From Candidatus Binataceae bacterium (GTDB lineage: Bacteria; Desulfobacterota; Binatia; Binatales; Binataceae): DNA of 42,531 nt. The position numbers and the translations under genes were made by a program. Below are positions 1 through 7,347 of the stretch, piece after piece (the first letter of the stretch is position 1; each line of letters begins with the position of its first letter). The notes below the pieces were generated by a model. It made no database searches. It was not told the origin of the DNA and saw nothing but the letters and a program-made list of their open reading frames with translations. The stretch lies in assembly GCA_024281015.1 (NCBI GenBank), contig JAMXLL010000280.1, positions 1 to 42,531 on the forward strand. The letters run 5' to 3'.

Positions 1-1023
1 GAGCAGTTGATCCGGCCGACCGGACTGATTGACCCGGAAATCGAGGTACGCAAAGCGGGCACCCAAGTCGACGACTTATTGGAAGAGATTCGCAAGCGCG
101 TGGCCGCCAACGAGCGGGTCCTCGTCACCTGCCTGACCAAGAAAATGGCCGAGGACTTGACCGATTATTACCATGACCTTGGGGTGCGGGTGCGGTATCT
201 GCACTCGGATATCGAAACTATCGAACGCGTCGAAATAATTCGCAGCTTGCGCAAAGGTGAGTTCGACGTATTGGTTGGAATCAATCTGCTGCGCGAGGGA
301 CTCGATCTGCCTGAGGTTTCGTTGGTCGCGATTCTCGATGCGGACAAGGAGGGCTATCTTCGCTCGGCGCGGTCTTTGATCCAGACCATCGGGCGTGCGG
401 CGCGCAACGTTAACGGTAAGGTACTGATGTATGCAGACCTGACGACGCAATCGATGCGGATGGCGATCGACGAGACCAATCGCCGGCGGGCCAAGCAACT
501 CGCCTACAATGAAGCTAATGGCATTACTCCCAGGACCATTGTCAAAAACATCGATGCCTCGCTAGTCGAGATGTACTCGCCTGAGTGGGCAGTGGTGCCG
601 GAAGTCGAGGCGCCGGCGAAATCCGATCATGACGACGAGTTGCTTCCCGCGCTTGAATTGGCCGATCGAATAAGCGATCTACGCCGGCAGATGATGGACG
701 CTGCGGAGAGGCTCGAATACGAACGCGCAGCGGAGTTGCGCGACCGGATCAAACGTTTGGAACGGCGGATTTTCGGCTTTGATCCCGCCGAGCCAGCCGC
801 GGCCGGCCCCGCAAATCCCCCGAACACGCGTCCGTCAACTGAGAAGGGCAGCGCGGAAGGCGCTCGCTCCAACAGCAAATCGAAGGCACCTGCCGTCACG
901 ACCGCCATTGCCGGTCAGCGGCGGTCTCGTGGAGCGAACGGTGGCAGGAGAACGCGGCGTCAAGACGTCACGCCGGCGCCGAAGCAGGGTCGCCTCAAGC
1001 TCATCCCGGATGCGGATGACTAA
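1..1023 (+). CDS. uvrB: UvrABC system protein B (UvrB), C-terminal part
   Basis: The reading frame is open from base 1, so the 5' part lies outside the window; 340 residues are visible. UvrB is the DNA-loading helicase-like subunit of nucleotide excision repair; it takes over the lesion from UvrA and recruits UvrC. Seen here: the second helicase domain with the [20 protein letters not shown] block and the QTIGRAARN motif, the [12 protein letters not shown] segment, and near residues 218-250 a UVR motif ([20 protein letters not shown]) that binds UvrC. After the UVR motif comes a basic, Pro/Ala/Ser-rich tail of about 85 residues ending in [11 protein letters not shown], longer than in most UvrB proteins. 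The next gene, mscL, starts 20 bp downstream. The identification is very secure. Confidence 0.97.
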   Translation, partial: EQLIRPTGLIDPEIEVRKAGTQVDDLLEEIRKRVAANERVLVTCLTKKMAEDLTDYYHDLGVRVRYLHSDIETIERVEIIRSLRKGEFDVLVGINLLREGLDLPEVSLVAILDADKEGYLRSARSLIQTIGRAARNVNGKVLMYADLTTQSMRMAIDETNRRRAKQLAYNEANGITPRTIVKNIDASLVEMYSPEWAVVPEVEAPAKSDHDDELLPALELADRISDLRRQMMDAAERLEYERAAELRDRIKRLERRIFGFDPAEPAAAGPANPPNTRPSTEKGSAEGARSNSKSKAPAVTTAIAGQRRSRGANGGRRTRRQDVTPAPKQGRLKLIPDADD

Positions 1024-1043
1024 CGCGAGTGGTAGACCAAACT

Positions 1044-1445
1044 ATGAGTGGCTTCAAGCAATTCTTGTTACGCGGCAATGTGGTGGACATGGCGGTCGGA
1101 ATCGTGATCGGCGCGGCTTTTGGCACGGTAATTACCTCGTTCGTCAAGGACCTGCTGACGCCACTCATCGCCGCTATTATTCATGCGCCGGATTTTTCAA
1201 GAATAGCCTTCGTCCTGAACGGCAGTAAGTTCCTGATTGGTGACTTTATTAATGCGCTGATATCGTTCTTGATAATTGCGACCGCAGTCTACTTCGCGGT
1301 TGTTTTACCGATTAATGCACTAGTGGCTCGTATGCGACGGCAGCCTCCCGCCGATCCAACCACAAAAAAATGTCCAGAGTGCATCAGCGAAATACCGATC
1401 CAGGCGAAGAGATGCGCGTTCTGCACTGCAGTATTGCCAGCCTGA
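1044..1445 (+). CDS. mscL: Large-conductance mechanosensitive channel MscL with C-terminal zinc ribbon
   Basis: A 133-residue inner-membrane channel that opens under membrane tension and releases solutes on osmotic downshock. The N-terminus (SGFKQFLLRGNVVDMAVG) is the family signature, with two membrane helices at roughly residues 15-45 and 68-95. The usual cytoplasmic helix is followed or replaced by a Cys4 segment, CPECISEIPIQAKRCAFC, with two CxxC pairs; I recall such tails in a subset of MscL proteins. The ATG at 1044 was chosen over an in-frame GTG at 1029 because family members begin just before the FK.F..RGN motif. The Shine-Dalgarno signal is weak for both starts. The gene lies 20 bp after uvrB and may be read through from it. 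Confidence 0.95.
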   Translation: MSGFKQFLLRGNVVDMAVGIVIGAAFGTVITSFVKDLLTPLIAAIIHAPDFSRIAFVLNGSKFLIGDFINALISFLIIATAVYFAVVLPINALVARMRRQPPADPTTKKCPECISEIPIQAKRCAFCTAVLPA

Positions 1446-1692
1446 TCCGAAGATCTTCTGGTGTCGCTAGTGCTACCATCCGGTCAGGAAGATAAGGCGG
1501 TGCGCTTATGACGCCGGATTCCTGAGAACTAGTCGTTCCCGCAAAGCTGTGCGCTATTCAGTCTGCGGCGCGCAGCAGATATCGCCTCTCCCCGAAGGTC
1601 ATAAGGTACGCAAAGATCACATTCGCAGTTGCCAACCCCGGCGCAGGCGATGTGCTCGGACCGGTCGCATGCCTGACACCAACCGTCCTGAC
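1446..1692. other. Intergenic region after mscL, no feature seen
   Basis: I see no convincing gene, RNA or terminator here. A short palindrome (GAAGATCTTC) lies just after the mscL stop but has no T-tract. Short open frames on both strands have no ribosome binding site and no recognisable product. Confidence 0.5.
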
Positions 1693-1872
1693 TCATTTCT
1701 GCAGTCCCACAGCCAACTGCCTGAGTTCTTCATCGAGGACAGTAACCTCGTTACCCCAAGGCTTAATACGAAGGGTCGAGCTCGTTGACGTCGTGTCAAT
1801 GATCTCGAACTCCAGTTTGGACGCTATGAGCTGACCGTATGCCCCCTTGGTACACGACAGACTGACCATCAT
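1693..1872 (-). CDS. Small hypothetical protein (59 aa)
   Basis: A short open frame on the minus strand, read from an ATG-ATG pair at 1872-1867 to a TGA at 1695-1693. A very strong purine-rich ribosome binding site (GAGGGGGAG) ends about 6 bases before the first ATG, which is the main reason to believe it. The product starts MMVSLSCTKGAYGQLIASKL, continues through EFEIIDTTSTSS and a segment with alternating charged and hydrophobic residues (TLRIKPWGNEVTVLDEEL), and ends RQLAVGLQK. It has no signal peptide and no membrane helix. I do not recognise the family. It stands alone between mscL (plus strand) and the Gld-type operon (minus strand, ending at 2340). It could be a small standalone protein, or chance. 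Confidence 0.5.
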   Translation of the reverse strand: MMVSLSCTKGAYGQLIASKLEFEIIDTTSTSSTLRIKPWGNEVTVLDEELRQLAVGLQK

Positions 1873-2339
1873 TTCTACTCCCCCTCTTCGCCAGGCTAGT
1901 CAAAACTCATTAAAGAGCCTGAACACATCCGACCTGGAAAGACGCTCGGCTCGGTTCGCTTGTGTACAGGCTCGAAAGTCAAAGTAACGGGTCCCGACCC
2001 CATGTATCGCCCGATCATGTCAGCTAACTATTGGCACGTTGTGAAGCCTAAATTCGCCTCTTCCCCGGACGAATCAAGACGATATTCTGTGAGTATTATT
2101 AAGGCAATTCGATGACTTGCAAATTTGCACAATGCTTCGACACCTGGTTGTGGATACAATTCACCCTGTTGCGTAAACGTGAGGTCTGTTAACCGATCGA
2201 TAACTTTGCCCGATAACGAGGGACTGTCTGAATTGGCGGAATTTCGAAAGGCCGGGCCCCGAGGCGCGGAACCTTCGCGGCAGCCCGCGTAACGCCCGAC
2301 ATTTCGCGCAATCACGCCGTTATCTTCAGACTCAGAACA
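1873..2339. other. Intergenic region, no supported gene
   Basis: This stretch looks more AT-rich than its neighbours. It holds only unsupported open frames, the longest on the minus strand between 2315 and 2028, without a convincing ribosome binding site or family resemblance. It would contain the promoter of the small gene at 1693-1872 and the 3' end of the operon that stops at 2340. I see no clear intrinsic terminator. Confidence 0.5.
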
Positions 2340-3848
2340 CTAGCGATCAGGCGAATGCTGAGGCAAAGGTTTCGCCGCCTCACCTTGCGCACGGTTGTTG
2401 GATGAGGCTGGCGGCGAGGCTTTGGTTGTGTCGGAATGCAGCCGGTTGACGGTATTATCCAGGTCGTTTGCGGCTTGCAGTGGAATCTCATAGACGGCCC
2501 GATCCGAACCGGTAGTCGCATAAGCGAAATGCTGCTTCTTAGGCTTCGCCGAGTTCGGGTCTGCCGGATTCGGGTTGGTCGGTTCCAGAATCACCTCCAT
2601 CGTGGACACATGGAGTAAACCCAATTCTTTGCCATCCTTGGTGTAGGCGGTTAGCGTCAGGGTCGGCTTGACCATTCCGTAACGGTCGGGATGGGTGATC
2701 GGATCCTCAACAATCCTGGTGGCCTTTAAGTCGTGCAGTTGGTCGAGCAGGCTTTCGACTACCAGCGTCTCTGCAGCTGCGCTCCTGTCATTACTGTTGA
2801 TGCTCCACTTGTTGCCCCCAGCTCGAGCGAGGGTTTCATCGAATTTTGGTGCGGCAATAACGAGGTGGTCGACCTTGGTCCGGTCAAGCCCCAGCACCGT
2901 CTTGTCGCGCAGATCATCGAAATTCTTGTTGATGTCATTCAGGACGTAACTGTCGACCGTTATGACTGGCTGATCGCTGCCTTCGCCCCGGCGGGCATAC
3001 AAGCCGCCCTTCTCGGGTTGCGGTTGCTTAAAGCCGAACAGCAGCGACTCCTCGGAATTGGCCTTACCGGCGGACAGAGTCAGCTCGAATGACGGATTGG
3101 CCAAACCGTATTTAGACAAATCAGAGGGGTTGTCATCGACAAATTCTGCGATTCGAGCGTTGCTGATGGTTTCGAGCAATTGTTGCACCGCACCGTTATC
3201 TGCGGGATAGATTTTTGGTTGAGTAATACTCCATTGGTCGCCCTTCTTGGTTAAATCGAGGGCCGGGCCGTTGCTGCTATGGAGTCGGACTTCACGGATT
3301 TGGGCGGGCTTCAACCCGACCAAGGTACGCGGCCGGAGGTCGTCGAGCGATTTTTCTACCTGCGACGGGAAACTATTTGCGACCAATAAGATCCCGGGCC
3401 GCTCCTCGCTTTTGATATATGACGAATTCCCCACCGGGGTGTCCCTTCCCACCATTATGGTTGGAAGCACGCGATGGCCCTTGGTGGTTACGATGACTTT
3501 GACCGACGGCGGTTGCAGTCCGAACGGAGCAAGATCACTTGGACTCTCGTTGATTGTACCCGTGATCTCTAAATCCGCGATTGAATCGGCCATTGCGTCG
3601 GCCGTACTGCGGTCTGCTTCTCCCTGAATTGGCTTGATGAAACGCCAACCATCCTTCGTGCGCTCGACCATTATGTCGCGTGTGGGGGAGCGCAGTTCTA
3701 TTCTCTGAATATCACTGCCAGCAATCTGGTTAAGCTTAGGCGTCTTTTCCGTGGACTGGCGCGACAGGTAATAGGCGTAGCCGCCAATGATAACCAGTAA
3801 AACGACTACTATAATGGTTTTGCCGGTCTGCAAGACCTCCAACCTCAC
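2340..3848 (-). CDS. DUF4340 domain-containing protein of a Gld-type ABC operon
   Basis: A 502-residue protein with one N-terminal membrane anchor (about residues 10-30, TIIVVVLLVIIGGYAYYLS) and a large extracytoplasmic part. That part is built of repeated DUF4340-type units, recognisable by recurring W..I/F..P segments followed by motifs such as DLAPFGLQPP, DLSKYGLANP and HPDRYGMVKP. The C-terminus is a Ser/Pro/Ala-rich tail. DUF4340 genes commonly follow GldG-like genes, as here; the exact role is unknown, presumably an accessory part of the exporter. It is the last gene of the minus-strand operon, 96 bp after the GldG-like gene. The first codon is GTG at 3848, with GAGGG upstream, and lies inside a palindromic repeat; TTG at 3842 is an alternative. 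Confidence 0.85.
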   Translation of the reverse strand: MRLEVLQTGKTIIVVVLLVIIGGYAYYLSRQSTEKTPKLNQIAGSDIQRIELRSPTRDIMVERTKDGWRFIKPIQGEADRSTADAMADSIADLEITGTINESPSDLAPFGLQPPSVKVIVTTKGHRVLPTIMVGRDTPVGNSSYIKSEERPGILLVANSFPSQVEKSLDDLRPRTLVGLKPAQIREVRLHSSNGPALDLTKKGDQWSITQPKIYPADNGAVQQLLETISNARIAEFVDDNPSDLSKYGLANPSFELTLSAGKANSEESLLFGFKQPQPEKGGLYARRGEGSDQPVITVDSYVLNDINKNFDDLRDKTVLGLDRTKVDHLVIAAPKFDETLARAGGNKWSINSNDRSAAAETLVVESLLDQLHDLKATRIVEDPITHPDRYGMVKPTLTLTAYTKDGKELGLLHVSTMEVILEPTNPNPADPNSAKPKKQHFAYATTGSDRAVYEIPLQAANDLDNTVNRLHSDTTKASPPASSNNRAQGEAAKPLPQHSPDR

Positions 3849-3927
3849 CCTGACCCTCTCTCGCCGGTTACCTGCACATCATCTCTCCCGCAAAACGGGC
3901 CGGAGCGTTACAGGCAGGCGGGTGAGG
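3843..3927. repeat. REP-like palindromic element at a gene junction
   Basis: Outer arms CCTCACCC (3843-3850) and GGGTGAGG (3920-3927) are perfect inverted repeats. Inside is a small hairpin, CCCG-CAAAA-CGGG (3887-3899). The CCTCACCCTGACCCTCTC wording resembles the short repetitive palindromes scattered in many proteobacterial genomes. It fills the gap between the GldG-like and DUF4340 genes and overlaps the first codons of the latter. I see no second copy in this window, so its status as a genomic repeat is inferred from its form. Confidence 0.5.
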
Positions 3928-3944
3928 GGCCGAGAAGCTGTCTT

Positions 3945-5513
3945 TTATGTGCGCCGCTCCCACCAGACAGCAATCCCAATGATCAGCAACAGTTCCGGGA
4001 GCAACAGCACCGACAATACGAAGACCGCATCGAATTCGCTGATTGTCAGGCTGAAGCGAGAGGCGCGGAGCGTGCGCGGGCGAATCGAGATTGCGTTCGC
4101 CTGACCGGCCAGCCAGTCAATACTGTTCATGATGAAATCGCGGTTGAAAAAATTCTCAAGGTATTGATTGCCGGCGAAATCCGTATCGCCGAACACCACT
4201 AAGCGCGCCGTGCCTTTGCCGCGCTTGAGTTGATCAAGATTGGCCTCGACGGCGACGGCGACTGTCACTGGCCCCTTGATATCGCCGTGTCCGAACTTGG
4301 CGGCCTGTTTTTGAAAAATTCCCACCAAATCAGTTTCCGCCCATGAGGTGTCGGAGGTTCGTGCCAACGGGGTGACGACGAGCCCAGGCTTGGGTGAGGC
4401 AACCGGATCGAGGGAGCGCGTCATCGGAAAGACAGTTTGCTTGTCGAAGGCGGCGGTGATTGGGTGCGGCGGATACGAAGTCACCATCGGGTTGAGTCCC
4501 AGCGCCGGACCGGCGAACAGGCGCACCACCTGGTCGACTACGACGTCGTTGCCGGCCGTCACCCCCCAATCGGTGATCAGATTCTGCAGCGCGGCCTGAT
4601 TGACGGAGCCGTCAGGACGCGACGGTTGAAACATCACCAACATACGGCCACCGTGATCGAGGTAGCCATTTATGACTTCGACCAGATGCGGGACCAGCGG
4701 CCGGGTGGGTCCGGCAACCACGAGTACCGTGCACTCGGCGGGAACGCTGGCTTCGGTCACGAGGTTTATCTTCTTGACCCCGTAGTTTTCACCCTCGAGC
4801 GCCTTTTTAAATTCAGCAAAGCCGTTGGGGTTCTCCGCATCATCAGGGTCGGCTTCGCCTTCACCAGTGGTGAAGCAAACTTGCTTTGAGCCCGTGCTGG
4901 TCAACTTGAGAATACCGTTGGTAAGCGCCTCTTCGTTGAGGTCGGTGACGTTAGTGCCTTCACCATTGGCCCCGCCGTATTGCAGATGCGTGGTGTTCAT
5001 AGTGGTGACTTTGAAGCGCTCTGCAATTTCCGGGTGACGATTGGGGTCGACCAACTCGTAACTGACTTTGGGCGAGGCGTAGGCGTATTCCTGGTAGAGG
5101 GCCTCGGCCGTGGGGCTGCGGCCCTCTTGCACAAAGCCATAGAACTTGAGCGGCTGCTTAAGATTCTTTACGACGGTTAAGGATTGCGGCGAGAGGCTGA
5201 ACACCTTCTCTGCCGTCAAATCGAACTGGCGGGGATAGCGAGCGGCGACGTAGTTGATAGCGATCAGGAGTCCTATGAAAGCCGCTGAATAAAGTATCGC
5301 ATTAGCGCCGTAGCGGGTGCTGCGGCTGCCCGTCAATTCACCTAGCCTGCCCCAACTCGTCGTCAGCCAACCGATAAGGGTGAAAGCACCACCTATCAGG
5401 TTCACGAGGATAAAAAGCCGCGCCACGCCGCCACTGGTTAGGGCGTAGCCGATGATGCCAAAAGCCAACAGGACTAGACCGAGCAGGCCGGTCAGTGCCG
5501 ATGTCCGTCTCAT
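3945..5513 (-). CDS. GldG-like ABC transporter auxiliary protein
   Basis: A 522-residue membrane protein with the layout of GldG and the 'ABC-type uncharacterized transport system' domain. It has membrane helices at about residues 8-28, 30-50 and 70-90, then a large extracytoplasmic domain opening with QFDLTAEKVFSLSPQSLTVV, then a final helix (VFVLSVLLLPELLLIIGIAV) before the C-terminus. The motif FDLTaeK.fSLSpqt..v is the family hallmark. It partners with the ATPase and permease encoded just upstream. Known in gliding Bacteroidota, but homologues occur in many non-gliders where the substrate is unknown. The ATG at 5513, 22 bp after the permease stop, was preferred to an in-frame TTG at 5558 that would overlap that gene. 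Confidence 0.88.
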   Translation of the reverse strand: MRRTSALTGLLGLVLLAFGIIGYALTSGGVARLFILVNLIGGAFTLIGWLTTSWGRLGELTGSRSTRYGANAILYSAAFIGLLIAINYVAARYPRQFDLTAEKVFSLSPQSLTVVKNLKQPLKFYGFVQEGRSPTAEALYQEYAYASPKVSYELVDPNRHPEIAERFKVTTMNTTHLQYGGANGEGTNVTDLNEEALTNGILKLTSTGSKQVCFTTGEGEADPDDAENPNGFAEFKKALEGENYGVKKINLVTEASVPAECTVLVVAGPTRPLVPHLVEVINGYLDHGGRMLVMFQPSRPDGSVNQAALQNLITDWGVTAGNDVVVDQVVRLFAGPALGLNPMVTSYPPHPITAAFDKQTVFPMTRSLDPVASPKPGLVVTPLARTSDTSWAETDLVGIFQKQAAKFGHGDIKGPVTVAVAVEANLDQLKRGKGTARLVVFGDTDFAGNQYLENFFNRDFIMNSIDWLAGQANAISIRPRTLRASRFSLTISEFDAVFVLSVLLLPELLLIIGIAVWWERRT

Positions 5514-5535
5514 CTTTATTTCTGCCGAGGCTTCT

Positions 5536-6309
5536 TCAACGCCAGCGCGCCGATTCAACCGAACGCTGCGTCAGGAACAGCGCCACGATCGTGACGCTCA
5601 AGAAAAATACGATGTCGCTGGAATCGATCACGCCGCGCACCATCGTCGAGAAATGATCGGGCAGCGACAGATACTTGAGCAATGCCCAAATCGCACCACC
5701 ACCGGCTTCGGCTGGCCATGAGATCACAAAAAGCAGGATGAGCAAGCCGAACGAGCTGATTGCGGCGATTATCTGGTTTTGGGTGAGCGAACTCGTGAAC
5801 AGGCCAACCGCCACGAAGGAAATCGCCAGCAATGCCAGCGCCAGGTACCCAGAAAACATCACGCCCACTTCCGGATTCCCAAACACCATCAGGATCAGCG
5901 GAAAGATCCACGCAAGCCCAATCATGATAAGCGTAAAGCACGCCGCCGCGATGAATTTGCCCGCCACGATCTCGCCGGTCCGCACGGGCGCGGTCAGCAA
6001 CAACTCGTAGGTGCCGGTCCGCTTTTCCTCCGCGAAGATCCGCATCGTCAGGGCAGGCATGACGATGACCAGGACGATCGACAAATCGTGCAGAAGCGGA
6101 TCGATAACGCGCGTGTTCAGGTTCATGCTCTGGAGCTGCTGCGCCTGACCCATCATCTGGACGAGCTGGACCATCTCGTCAAACTGGCGTAACAGGGCAA
6201 AGAAGAACCATCCCGCCAGTAGCAGGAATACGGTGAGCACGACATAGGCAACCGGCTGGACGAAATACCCTTGCAATTCCTTGCCAGCAATAACGAGCGT
6301 ATTTCTCAT
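5536..6309 (-). CDS. ABC-2 type transporter permease (GldF-like)
   Basis: A 257-residue integral membrane protein with about six helices. The start (TLVIAGKELQGYFVQPVAYV) and the segment MRIFAEEKRTGTYELLLTAP are typical of ABC-2 permeases of the GldF/NosY kind; the EEKRTGT..LLL motif is the coupling region that contacts the ATPase. It lies 4 bp after the ATPase gene and 22 bp before the GldG-like gene, so the three are surely co-transcribed. The substrate is unknown. The start is an ATG at 6309. Confidence 0.92.
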   Translation of the reverse strand: MRNTLVIAGKELQGYFVQPVAYVVLTVFLLLAGWFFFALLRQFDEMVQLVQMMGQAQQLQSMNLNTRVIDPLLHDLSIVLVIVMPALTMRIFAEEKRTGTYELLLTAPVRTGEIVAGKFIAAACFTLIMIGLAWIFPLILMVFGNPEVGVMFSGYLALALLAISFVAVGLFTSSLTQNQIIAAISSFGLLILLFVISWPAEAGGGAIWALLKYLSLPDHFSTMVRGVIDSSDIVFFLSVTIVALFLTQRSVESARWR

Positions 6310-6313
6310 CGAG

Positions 6314-7090
6314 TTAAATCTGAGTGGAATGGCCGGCGCCCACTTCCTCGAGCGTCTCTTCCGCGCTCAGGGCTCCGCTGGTGGTTTCTTTTGCAATCGC
6401 TTGCAGGAAAACCTCTTCGAGAGAAGTGCCAGCCGGGATTTCGGAAAGTTGTTCTTCGAGCACCAGGCGACCGTCGTTGATTATCACGACGCGGTCGCAG
6501 ATTTGCGAGACCTCAGGGAGGATATGCGTTGACAGTACGATGGTCCGTTTACCGGCAAGGCCGCGAATAAGCTCACGGATTTCATGAATTTGCCGCGGGT
6601 CAAGCCCGATTGTCGGTTCGTCTAGCACCAGCACCGGCGGATCGTGAATCAATGCTTGCGCGAGTCCAACCCGCTGGCGGTAACCCTTGGACAGCTGTCC
6701 GCAGATGCGTCCCGCCATTGAGGTCAGTCCGCACACCTCCATCACATGGTCGACCGCATCGTCGACGACGGCGCGCTTGACATTGCGGAGTTTCGCGACG
6801 AAGCGGAGATAAGCCTCGATCCGCATATCCGGGTAAAGCGGCGGGATTTCGGGCAGGTAACCAATTCGCCGCCGTGCCTCGAGGGAATTGGTAAAAATAT
6901 CCAGCCCATCGATGATTACGGTCCCGGAACTCGCCGGCATGTAGCCGGTGATGATGCGCATCGTAGTAGTCTTGCCGGCACCGTTGGGGCCAAGAAAGCC
7001 CAAAATTTGCCCATTCTCAGCCCTGAACGAGATGTTCGAGACAGCGAGGAAGCTGCCGTAGCTCTTTGAGAGATCCTTGACCTCAATCAT
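6314..7090 (-). CDS. ABC transporter ATP-binding protein (GldA-like)
   Basis: A 258-residue nucleotide-binding subunit. Visible motifs: Walker A GPNGAGKTT, the Q-loop region GYLPEIPPLYPDM, signature LSKGYRQRVGLAQAL, Walker B VLVLDEPTIGLD and the switch histidine in LSTHIL. The class is that of CcmA/NatA/GldA proteins that pair with ABC-2 permeases. The first gene of the four-gene minus-strand operon, divergent from polA. The ATG at 7090 (MIEVKDLSKSYG) was chosen because the family starts there; an in-frame TTG at 7123 would add eleven unconserved residues. The C-terminal part (EEVFLQAI...) is the usual extension of this class. Confidence 0.93.
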   Translation of the reverse strand: MIEVKDLSKSYGSFLAVSNISFRAENGQILGFLGPNGAGKTTTMRIITGYMPASSGTVIIDGLDIFTNSLEARRRIGYLPEIPPLYPDMRIEAYLRFVAKLRNVKRAVVDDAVDHVMEVCGLTSMAGRICGQLSKGYRQRVGLAQALIHDPPVLVLDEPTIGLDPRQIHEIRELIRGLAGKRTIVLSTHILPEVSQICDRVVIINDGRLVLEEQLSEIPAGTSLEEVFLQAIAKETTSGALSAEETLEEVGAGHSTQI

Positions 7091-7200
7091 TTGCCTGGTG
7101 CACGCTGCCGCCGGTTTGCGCAACCCAATGTTGGTGACGATCCGGCCTTGCTTTTATTCACTGACCGACCTAGTTAAACGACGGTCCCCGAGCGTGTCAA

Positions 7201-7206
7201 TATAAT
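7201..7206 (+). promoter_or_regulatory. Possible -10 box for polA
   Basis: A perfect TATAAT stands about 140 bp before the chosen polA start, in the divergent gap between the Gld-type operon and polA. I find no good TTGACA-like hexamer at 16-18 bp spacing, so the match rests on the -10 box alone. Confidence 0.3.
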
Positions 7207-7347
7207 TTCCCGCGTTGCAAGGCCGACTGTCCACGGCACGCTGCTCTCGGCGACCCCCGCTTTCGCATATGCACCGCATTGGTTACTGTGAATACCAGCG
7301 TTCCGCTGCTCCAGCAAAACCTGACGGGAGAAGTGGGCGGGGCAACT

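Noticed and set aside
2028-2315. Minus-strand open frame of 95 codons downstream of the DUF4340 gene
   Set aside because: No ribosome binding site, no recognisable motif, and a composition unlike the neighbouring genes.
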